NCBI GenBank assembly: GCA_900766395.1
Contig: CAAFWB010000069.1
Coordinates: forward strand, 1 to 13,672
Direction: 5' to 3'
DNA length: 13,672 nt
Origin: Clostridia bacterium
GTDB lineage: Bacteria; Bacillota; Clostridia; Christensenellales; UBA1242
Both the position numbers and the translations under genes were made by a program. Positions 1 through 6,744 of this stretch are shown one piece after another. Numbering within the stretch: position 1 is the stretch's first letter; the number at the start of each line of letters is the position of its first letter. The notes under the pieces were generated by a model. It was not told the origin of the DNA, made no database searches, and was given only the letters and a program-made list of their open reading frames with translations.

Positions 1-2762
1 AAGGTTCTCATTGTAAGCTGAGTTCCTGGTTCACCGATTGATTGAGCAGCGATGATACCAACTGCTTCACCAATGTTAACAACATCAGTTCCCGACATAT
101 TTCTTCCATAGCACTTTGCACAAACACCATGACGTGAACGGCAAGTGAGAAGATTTCTGATTTGAACTTTTTCAATTCCCGCATCAACGATTGCTTGAGC
201 TTGCTCTTTTGAAATCATTGTGTTGCCAGGAACGATAACTTCTTTTGTTTTTGGATTAACAATATCTTCAACTGCGAATCTGCCAACAATTCTTTCAATC
301 ATTGGTTCGATTACGTTTCCGTCTTCTTTGATGTCTGAAACCCAAACACCTTTAACTTTTTCGCCAGCATTTGCGAAACAGTCATCTTCGTTGATAACAA
401 CATCGTGAGAAATATCAACAAGACGACGAGTAAGATAACCAGAGTCGGCAGTTTTAAGAGCGGTGTCGGCAAGAGATTTACGTCCACCACGAGATGAAAT
501 GAAGTATTCAATTGGAGTGAGTCCTTGACGAACTGAACTCTTGACAGGAATATCAACTTTTTGTCCAGATGCGTTCGAGATAATACCTCTCATTCCGGCA
601 ATACCATTGATTTGAACCATGTTACCACGGGCACCAGAAACGCACATCATTTTGAGTGGGTTGTAATCGCTGAGGTTTGCAACAACTGCCTCTTGAACGC
701 GTTGTGATGTTTCGTTCCAAATTGCAATGTTTGCATCAAGTTTTTCATCAGGGGTGATGAGTCCTCTGTTCATAAGTTTTTCGTTTTGAAGAACTTTTGC
801 TTCGGCCTCTGCCATGATTGCTTCTTTCTCTTTTGGTTGTTTCATGTCATAAGCATTGATTGTGAGACATCCAAGAGTTGAATATTTGTAACCGATTGCT
901 TTGATGCGGTCAACCATGTCTGCTGTTTCTGTTGTCCCAAGAACATAGAATGCTCTTTCAACAATGTTTGAAAGGTCTTTTTTCTTGACTTCTTTGTTGA
1001 TTTCAAGTGCACAAATGTTTTCTGGTTTTGTTCTGTCAACAAATCCGAGATTTTGTGGAATTGCTTCGTTGAAAATCAAACGACCAACTGTTGTTTTGAT
1101 TCTGTCAGAATATTTTTTGCCATCAACAACTTTTGTGATACGAACATAAATTTCTGCTTGAACATCAATAATTTTGTCAAGATATGCGATTCTTGCTTCT
1201 TCTGGGCTTGCAAAAATCATGCCCTCACCTTTAACGCCTGGTCTGGATTGAGTGATATAGTAACAACCAAAAACAATATCAAGACCTGGGTTAACAATTG
1301 GTTTTCCGTCAGAAAGTTTGAGAATGTTGTTTGATGCGAGCATAAGGTTTCTTGCCTCTGTTCTTGCATCGATTGAAAGTGGAACGTGAACAGGCATTTG
1401 GTCACCGTCGAAGTCTGCGTTGAATCCAACGCAAACTGATGGGTGAAGTTTGATTGCTCTTCCTTCAACCAAAACAGGTTCAAATGCTTGGATTGAAAGT
1501 CTGTGAAGTGATGGAGCACGGTTAAGAAGAACTGGGTGATCCTTGATAACTTCAGCGAGAATATCCCAAACAATTGGTTTTTCTCTTTCAATCATACGTT
1601 TTGCACTCTTGATGTTATGTGATTGGTTGAGTTCAACCAAACGTTTGATAATAAAAGGTTTGAAAAGTTCCAATGCCATTTCTTTTGGAAGTCCGCATTG
1701 GCACATTTTGAGTTCTGGTCCAACAACAATAACTGAACGGCCTGAATAGTCAACACGTTTTCCGAGCAAGTTTTGACGGAAACGTCCTTGCTTTCCAACA
1801 AGCATTGCAGTGAGAGATTTGAGATCTCTTTGTTTTGCGCCTTGAACTGCTTTGCCACGTTTGCCGTTATCAATCAAAGCGTCAACCGCTTCTTGAAGCA
1901 TACGTTTTTCGTTTCTGACAATAACATCAGGAGCACCGAGTTCAATAAGTTTTTTCAAACGATTATTTCTGTTAATAACTCTTCTATACAAATCGTTGAG
2001 GTCAGTTGTTGCATATCTTCCGCCATCAAGTGGAACCATTGGACGAAGTTCTGGTGGAAGAACTGGAATGACATCAAGAACCATCCACTCTGGTTTGTTT
2101 CCGCTCTTGAGGAAAGCTTCAACAACTTCGAGTTTTTTGATTGCTTTGAGTCTTTTTTGTCCTTTTGCAGTTTTGAGTGTTTCTTTGAGTTCAACACTTT
2201 CTTTTGCAAGGTCAACTTCTGAAAGAAGTTTCTTGATTGCCTCAGCACCCATTCCAGCAACAAAAGCTTTTGGACCAAGTGTGTCCATAGCTTCACGATA
2301 CTCTTTGTCTGTGATGATTTGTTTGTAAGCAAATCCAGACTCTTTTGGGTCAAGAACAATGTAATTTACATAGTAAACAACTTGTTCCAAAGCACGTGGA
2401 GTGAGGTCAAGCAAAGTTCCAATTCTTGTTGGAACGCTTCTGAAAAACCAAATATGTGTGACAGGAGCGGCAAGTTCAATATGTCCCATTCTTTCACGTC
2501 TGACTTTTGCACGAGTGACTTCAACACCGCATTTGTCGCAGATGATGCCTTTGTATCTGATTCTTTTATATTTTCCGCAATGGCATTCCCAGTCTTTTCT
2601 TGGTCCAAAAATCTTCTCACAGAACAAGCCGTCTTTTTCCGGTTTTTGTGTTCTGTAGTTGATTGTTTCGGGTTTTGTGACTTCACCATAAGACCATTCT
2701 CTTATTTTTTCTGGTGAAGCAATGCCAATTTTTATCGAATCGAAATTATTTAATTCAAACAT
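1..2762 (-). CDS. rpoC: DNA-directed RNA polymerase subunit beta-prime (RpoC), C-terminus beyond window
   Basis: Beta-prime carries the catalytic metal site of RNA polymerase and binds DNA and sigma. The frame opens at an ATG (2762-2760) with AGGAG six bases upstream and runs off the left edge, giving 920 residues; Bacillota RpoC is usually near 1200. The N-terminal zinc site is C60/C62/C75/C78. The region around RVDYSGRSV and GPELKMCQCGLPKEMALELF is typical. The catalytic motif NADFDGDQM has D450/D452/D454. The second zinc site is C795/C874/C881/C884, matching E. coli 814/888/895/898 in order, with the last three identically spaced. The last visible residues, GEAVGIIAAQSIGEPGTQLT then MRT, are the start of the trigger loop, so the cut falls two residues before its catalytic His. 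Oddities: V708 and R758 in the bridge-helix region and P457 beside the Asp triad replace residues that are usually conserved. Co-transcribed with rpoB upstream (27-bp gap). Identity is certain from sequence; the effect of the changes is unknown. Confidence 0.98.
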   Translation of the reverse strand, partial: MFELNNFDSIKIGIASPEKIREWSYGEVTKPETINYRTQKPEKDGLFCEKIFGPRKDWECHCGKYKRIRYKGIICDKCGVEVTRAKVRRERMGHIELAAPVTHIWFFRSVPTRIGTLLDLTPRALEQVVYYVNYIVLDPKESGFAYKQIITDKEYREAMDTLGPKAFVAGMGAEAIKKLLSEVDLAKESVELKETLKTAKGQKRLKAIKKLEVVEAFLKSGNKPEWMVLDVIPVLPPELRPMVPLDGGRYATTDLNDLYRRVINRNNRLKKLIELGAPDVIVRNEKRMLQEAVDALIDNGKRGKAVQGAKQRDLKSLTAMLVGKQGRFRQNLLGKRVDYSGRSVIVVGPELKMCQCGLPKEMALELFKPFIIKRLVELNQSHNIKSAKRMIEREKPIVWDILAEVIKDHPVLLNRAPSLHRLSIQAFEPVLVEGRAIKLHPSVCVGFNADFDGDQMPVHVPLSIDARTEARNLMLASNNILKLSDGKPIVNPGLDIVFGCYYITQSRPGVKGEGMIFASPEEARIAYLDKIIDVQAEIYVRITKVVDGKKYSDRIKTTVGRLIFNEAIPQNLGFVDRTKPENICALEINKEVKKKDLSNIVERAFYVLGTTETADMVDRIKAIGYKYSTLGCLTINAYDMKQPKEKEAIMAEAEAKVLQNEKLMNRGLITPDEKLDANIAIWNETSQRVQEAVVANLSDYNPLKMMCVSGARGNMVQINGIAGMRGIISNASGQKVDIPVKSSVRQGLTPIEYFISSRGGRKSLADTALKTADSGYLTRRLVDISHDVVINEDDCFANAGEKVKGVWVSDIKEDGNVIEPMIERIVGRFAVEDIVNPKTKEVIVPGNTMISKEQAQAIVDAGIEKVQIRNLLTCRSRHGVCAKCYGRNMSGTDVVNIGEAVGIIAAQSIGEPGTQLTMRT

Positions 2763-2768
2763 TTTTTT

Positions 2769-2773
2769 CTCCT
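2769..2773 (-). promoter_or_regulatory. Ribosome binding site of rpoC
   Basis: The minus strand reads AGGAG followed by six A residues and the ATG at 2762. It lies in the 27-bp gap after the rpoB TAG stop. No promoter or terminator fits in that gap, so rpoC depends on rpoB transcription. Confidence 0.9.
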
Positions 2774-2789
2774 AAAACTAAACTTGTGA

Positions 2790-5700
2790 CTATTCGTCAA
2801 TATCTTCAAAATCATCAAACAATGCGTTTGCATCAAATGTTGTGTTTGCAGTTTCTTCTTCAATTTCTTGAGCGATTTCAGATTTTTCATCGTCAATGTT
2901 GATATCTTTGAGTTCTTCTTCAACATCTTTTGTATGAAGAGGAAGGTCATTGTCATCAATTGAAAGTTCACTGATTGAAACTTCTTGTTTGTTTTCTGTA
3001 AGAATCTTGACGTCAAGTGCCAAGCTTTGAAGTTCTTTGATGAGGACTTTGAACGATTCTGGGATTCCAGGTTCAGCGATTGGTTGTCCTTTGACGATTG
3101 CCTCATATGTCTTTATTCTTCCAACAACGTCATCAGATTTGACTGTAAGAATTTCTTGAAGAACGTTTGCAGCACCATAAGCTTCAAGTGCCCAAACTTC
3201 CATTTCACCAAATCTTTGTCCACCAAACATTGCTTTTCCTCCGAGAGGTTGTTGTGTGACAAGAGAGTAAGGTCCGATTGAACGAGCGTGCATTTTTGAG
3301 TCAACCATGTGGTTAAGTTTAAGCATATATTTGTAACCAACTGTTGCTGGGTGGTCAAAAGGCTCACCTGTTCTTCCATCATAAAGTTGGATTTTTCCGT
3401 CTTCTGGGAAGTTGTTTTCTTTGAGAAGTTGGTGAATGTCGTCCGCTGTTGCTCCGTCAAATGGAGGGGTTGCGACTTTCCAGCCAAGGCTTCCAGCAAC
3501 AAGTCCCAAGTGGACTTCAAGAACCTGTCCAACATTCATACGTGATGGGATACCAAGAGGGTTAAGAACGAGGTCAAGTGGTTGACCGTTTGGAAGGTAC
3601 GGCATATCTGCTTCTGGGAGAACGATTGAAACAACACCTTTGTTTCCGTAACGTCCAGCCATTTTATCACCAACAGAAAGTTTTCTGCGTTGTGCGACAT
3701 AAACTTTAACCATTTGAAGAACGCCAGGTTCAAGTTCGTCTTTGTTTTTCTTTGAGAACACTTGAACGTCAACAACAACACCGCCGCGTCCGTGTTGAAC
3801 ACGAAGAGATGTGTCTCTGACTTCACGTGCTTTTTCACCAAAGATTGCACGAAGGAGTCTTTCTTCTGGTGTGAGTTCAGTTTCACCTTTTGGTGTGACT
3901 TTTCCAACAAGGATATCGCCTGGACGAACTTCTGCACCAACTCTAACAATTCCGTTTTCGTCGAGGTTTTTGAGGGCTTCTTCGCCAAGGTTTGGAATAT
4001 CTCTTGTGATTTCTTCGTCACCAAGTTTTGTTGTTCTGCACTTCATTTCCTCAACTTTGAGGCAGATTGAAGTGTAAACGTCTTCTTTAACAATACGCTC
4101 TGAAATGATAATCGCGTCTTCGTAGTTATAACCTTCCCAGTTCATGTAGCCAATGAGAACGTTCTTTCCAAGAGCAAGTTCGCCGTGGTCTGTGCAATAT
4201 CCGTCAGCAAGAAGGTCTCCTGCTTTGACTTTTTCGCCATGCTTTACGGCTGGTTTTTGATTTACGCAAGTTTCGTCGTTTGTTTTTGCGAATTTAATAA
4301 GTTTGTAAACATCTTCGCCTGTTGCGGTTTTAACTCTGATTTCTTTTCCGCTAACAAATGAAACAACACCATCATTTTTTGCAAGCACAACTGCGCCGCA
4401 GTCGTGAGCAATTTTTGCTTCCATTCCAGTTCCAACAATTGGAGCTTCTGGACGAAGAACAGGAACGGCCTGACGTTGCATGTTTGCACCCATCAAAGCA
4501 CGAGGAGTGTCGTTGTTGTTAAGGAAAGGAATAAGTGAAGTTGCAGCAGAAATAAATTGTTTTGGAGAAACGTCCATCAAATCAACTTTTGTCGATGGAA
4601 CTTCAACGATCGAGTTTTTATAACGGCAAAGAACTCTGGCATTAACAAACCTCTTGTCTTCGGTGAGTGGTTCAACTGCTTGAGCAATGTAGCAACTGTC
4701 TTCTGCGTCTGCCATGCAGTAAACACATTCGTCAGTGACAACACCTTTTTCTTTATCAACTTTTCTATATGGTGTTTCAAGGAAGCCATATTCGTTTATT
4801 TTTGCGTATGATGTGAGTGTGCTGATAAGACCAATGCTTTGTCCTTCTGGCGATTCAATCGCACAAATTCTTCCATAGTGTGTGTAGTTGATATCACGAA
4901 CTTCCATTGGAGCTCTTTCTTTCTTAACACCGCCAGGACCAACAGCAGAAATTCTTCTCTTTTGTGTGAGACCTGAAAGAGGGTTAACTTGGTCCATAAG
5001 TTGTGAGAGTTGGCTTGATGCGATGAAATCTCTCATTGCCTTGTTGACTGGACGAGGGTTGACGATTTGGCTTGGAGTGATGTCAGAAAGTTCTTTTCCT
5101 TGAAGTGTTTCTCTCATTGTTGCAGAAAGTTTGAGCATACCACTTCTGAATGCACCGCCAAGAAGTTCGCCAACTGATGCAATTCTTCTGTTTGAAAGAT
5201 GGTCGATGTTGTCTGTTTGACCAAATCCAGCAAGAAGGTCAAGATAATAACTTATCATTGCCAAGATGTCGTCCATTGTAAGAGTTGTGACAACAAGATT
5301 TTTGACGTTTTCTTTGATTGCTTGAATTCTCTTTTCTTTTGTTTTGTTTTGTTTGAGAATTTGCATAAGAGTTGGATAGTAAACAAGTTCGTTTATTCCA
5401 AGTTCTTTTTCGTCGCAAGGGAAAACTGCACTGAGTTTGACTTGATTATTTCCACGAACGAGGTGTTTTTTGCCATTGATGTTCAAAACAACTTCGTTGA
5501 TGCCAAGGTCTTGGATATGTTCAGCAACTTCGGTTGAAATAACCTCACCCGCTTTAACCAAAACTTCGTCTTCGTGAACAATGTTTTCAAATGCAACTTG
5601 TCCAGCAATTCTGTTTGCGATTGAAAGTTTTTTGTTGAATTTATAACGACCAACACGAGCAAGATTATAATATTGGTCGGAGAAGAACAACAAGTTGATG

Positions 5701-6467
5701 TAGTTTCTTGTTGCGTCAGCTGAAGGAACTTCGCTTGGACGCATCTTCTTTGAAAGTTCAATGAGTGCTTCTTCTTGAGTGTTTTGAGGCTCTTTGTCCA
5801 AAACATTTTTGATGTATTCGTTGTCGCCAAACATATGAAGGATTTCATCAGCGGTAAATCCAAAGCATTTGAGGAACAAACCAAGAGTGATTTTGCTTTC
5901 GCGGTTAACAATCACTTTGATGATTTCGTTTGCACCTTGTTCAAGTTCGAGCCATGAGCCGCGAGTTGGAATCATTTGGCTGTGAAGTGTTGAAAGGTCG
6001 TCTTTGTCCATTGAGAAATAAACGCTTGGAGAACGAACGATTTGGCTAACAACAACTCTTTCAATTCCATTGAACACAAAAGATCCCTCTTCTGTCATGA
6101 GAGGAATATCGCCAAGGTAAACTTCTTGGTCAATTGATTCGCCAGTGTCTTCAACAACAAATCTTGCTTTAACCTTGAGAGGAATGATGTATGATGCACC
6201 ACGTCTCTTGCATTCAAATTTGTCATATTTTGGTTTTGTGTCAAGGTTTGGTTCAAAAAGATAGAGTTTTGCCTTTCCAGAGTAATCAGAAATTGGAGAA
6301 ATCTCTTTCAAAACTTCGCTGATACCCTCTTCCAAAAACTCTTTGTAGGCTACTTTTTGAATGTCGAGAAGATTTGGTATATCAACAATGTCGTCCAACT
6401 TTTGGAAAGTGAAACGCTCATTCTTACCATACATTTTCTTTCTCATGTTTGGCATTTTATCTTGCAT
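2790..6467 (-). CDS. rpoB: DNA-directed RNA polymerase subunit beta (RpoB)
   Basis: Beta subunit of RNA polymerase: forms one side of the active-site cleft, the RNA exit path and the rifampicin pocket. 1225 residues from the ATG at 6467, against 1193 in B. subtilis and 1342 in E. coli. I prefer this start because AAGGAG lies nine bases upstream; an in-frame ATG at 6491 would add eight residues (MTYKECNI) but lies upstream of that site. Landmarks: protrusion and lobe in the first ~430 residues; fork/rifampicin region about 484-548; YED with E783/D784 (E. coli E813/D814); the basic loop KMAGRYGNKG about 935-944; LNPLGIPSRMN after it; the C-terminal clamp segment with GGKAMFGGQRFGEMEVWALEAYGA split around 1080-1110; and an acidic tail of about 60 residues, as in bacilli. 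Unusual residues: L490, Q502, V509 and S544 in the drug pocket, and Y940 where His is nearly universal. First gene of an rpoBC operon with its own promoter region at 6609-6649. TAG stop. Confidence 0.98.
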   Translation of the reverse strand: MQDKMPNMRKKMYGKNERFTFQKLDDIVDIPNLLDIQKVAYKEFLEEGISEVLKEISPISDYSGKAKLYLFEPNLDTKPKYDKFECKRRGASYIIPLKVKARFVVEDTGESIDQEVYLGDIPLMTEEGSFVFNGIERVVVSQIVRSPSVYFSMDKDDLSTLHSQMIPTRGSWLELEQGANEIIKVIVNRESKITLGLFLKCFGFTADEILHMFGDNEYIKNVLDKEPQNTQEEALIELSKKMRPSEVPSADATRNYINLLFFSDQYYNLARVGRYKFNKKLSIANRIAGQVAFENIVHEDEVLVKAGEVISTEVAEHIQDLGINEVVLNINGKKHLVRGNNQVKLSAVFPCDEKELGINELVYYPTLMQILKQNKTKEKRIQAIKENVKNLVVTTLTMDDILAMISYYLDLLAGFGQTDNIDHLSNRRIASVGELLGGAFRSGMLKLSATMRETLQGKELSDITPSQIVNPRPVNKAMRDFIASSQLSQLMDQVNPLSGLTQKRRISAVGPGGVKKERAPMEVRDINYTHYGRICAIESPEGQSIGLISTLTSYAKINEYGFLETPYRKVDKEKGVVTDECVYCMADAEDSCYIAQAVEPLTEDKRFVNARVLCRYKNSIVEVPSTKVDLMDVSPKQFISAATSLIPFLNNNDTPRALMGANMQRQAVPVLRPEAPIVGTGMEAKIAHDCGAVVLAKNDGVVSFVSGKEIRVKTATGEDVYKLIKFAKTNDETCVNQKPAVKHGEKVKAGDLLADGYCTDHGELALGKNVLIGYMNWEGYNYEDAIIISERIVKEDVYTSICLKVEEMKCRTTKLGDEEITRDIPNLGEEALKNLDENGIVRVGAEVRPGDILVGKVTPKGETELTPEERLLRAIFGEKAREVRDTSLRVQHGRGGVVVDVQVFSKKNKDELEPGVLQMVKVYVAQRRKLSVGDKMAGRYGNKGVVSIVLPEADMPYLPNGQPLDLVLNPLGIPSRMNVGQVLEVHLGLVAGSLGWKVATPPFDGATADDIHQLLKENNFPEDGKIQLYDGRTGEPFDHPATVGYKYMLKLNHMVDSKMHARSIGPYSLVTQQPLGGKAMFGGQRFGEMEVWALEAYGAANVLQEILTVKSDDVVGRIKTYEAIVKGQPIAEPGIPESFKVLIKELQSLALDVKILTENKQEVSISELSIDDNDLPLHTKDVEEELKDINIDDEKSEIAQEIEEETANTTFDANALFDDFEDIDE

Positions 6468-6476
6468 AATATTGCA

Positions 6477-6482
6477 CTCCTT
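6477..6482 (-). promoter_or_regulatory. Ribosome binding site of rpoB (decides the start)
   Basis: The minus strand reads AAGGAG, nine bases before the ATG at 6467. It lies inside the possible eight-residue extension that begins at 6491, which has no comparable site of its own. This favours the shorter protein. Confidence 0.85.
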
Positions 6483-6510
6483 ATAAGTCATAATTTATCG
6501 CGTGCGCGGA

Positions 6511-6550
6511 AAAAGAAAACAAAAAACACAAGCAGACAAAACCCTGCTTG
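6511..6550 (-). terminator. Terminator-like hairpin in the rpoB leader, candidate attenuator
   Basis: On the minus strand CAAGCAG (6550-6544) pairs with CTGCTTG (6535-6529) across an 8-base loop. It is followed at once by a T-rich run broken by single G or C residues, TGTTTTTTG then TTTTC. The stem extends upward with A-T pairs and mismatches. It sits downstream of the likely rpoB promoters and about 60 bases before the start codon, so transcripts for rpoBC must read through it. It could instead be a back-up terminator for the gene upstream, but that gene already has a stronger hairpin at 6711-6736. I did not find a convincing antiterminator pairing by eye. Confidence 0.6.
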
Positions 6551-6608
6551 TTTTGTTTTTTAAATTTTTTTTAATTTGAAAATATGCATACTTTCCACAC
6601 TACGACTA

Positions 6609-6649
6609 ATAATACATGAATATTAACACAACATCAAGTGTTTAGTCAA
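6609..6649 (-). promoter_or_regulatory. Probable rpoB promoter region (two overlapping sigma70-type candidates)
   Basis: Candidate 1 on the minus strand: TTGACT (6649-6644), 18-base spacer, TAATAT (6625-6620). Candidate 2: TTGATG (6637-6632), 17-base spacer, TATTAT (6614-6609). Both lie between the terminator of the upstream gene and the rpoB leader hairpin and point toward rpoB. Upstream of candidate 1 (about 6650-6680) the DNA is almost only A and T in phased runs, as expected of an UP element on a strong promoter. Which one is used cannot be told from sequence; predicted transcripts would have a leader of roughly 135-150 bases. Confidence 0.6.
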
Positions 6650-6662
6650 TACATTTATTGAC
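6645..6662 (-). repeat. 7-bp perfect inverted repeat overlapping the candidate -35 box
   Basis: GTCAATA (6645-6651), four bases, then TATTGAC (6656-6662): a perfect dyad whose left arm overlaps the -35 hexamer of promoter candidate 1. This geometry suits a repressor or regulator site. A second dyad, AATTTTT-AC-AAAAATT, lies next to it at 6663-6678, but it is only A/T and may simply be UP-element DNA. No regulator gene is visible nearby. Confidence 0.4.
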
Positions 6663-6705
6663 AATTTTTACAAAAATTTACTCAAATACGCAAAATTCTT
6701 TCGAC

Positions 6706-6736
6706 AAAAAAACACAGCCAACTTTTTGGCTGTGTT
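6706..6736 (-). terminator. Intrinsic terminator of the giant surface-protein gene
   Basis: On the minus strand AACACAGCCAA (6736-6726) pairs perfectly with TTGGCTGTGTT (6721-6711) across a 4-base loop, and the transcript continues with five more T residues, making seven in a row. The stem begins eight bases after the TAA stop at 6745. The plus strand also shows a T run after the hairpin, so it could work in both directions, but no plus-strand gene ends here. Confidence 0.9.
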
Positions 6737-6744
6737 AATTTTTT

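Noticed and set aside
1773..2717. Plus-strand open frames of up to about 150 codons opposite rpoC
   Set aside because: They lie wholly inside a certain conserved gene on the other strand, have low-complexity Phe/Ser/Cys-rich products and lack ribosome binding sites. They are antisense shadows.
6468..6491. Longer rpoB start at 6491 (adds MTYKECNI)
   Set aside because: The AAGGAG at 6477-6482 lies inside this extension and is ideally spaced for the ATG at 6467. The upstream ATG has no comparable site.
6560..6589. Nine-codon leader peptide on the minus strand (MHIFKLKKI) before the leader hairpin
   Set aside because: Only a weak GGAAAG precedes it, it is very short, and its stop is not positioned to overlap the hairpin stem. 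A chance frame in A/T-rich DNA is more likely.
6658..6663. Plus-strand TTGACA as a -35 box
   Set aside because: No suitable -10 box follows at 16-18 bases and there is no plus-strand gene downstream.
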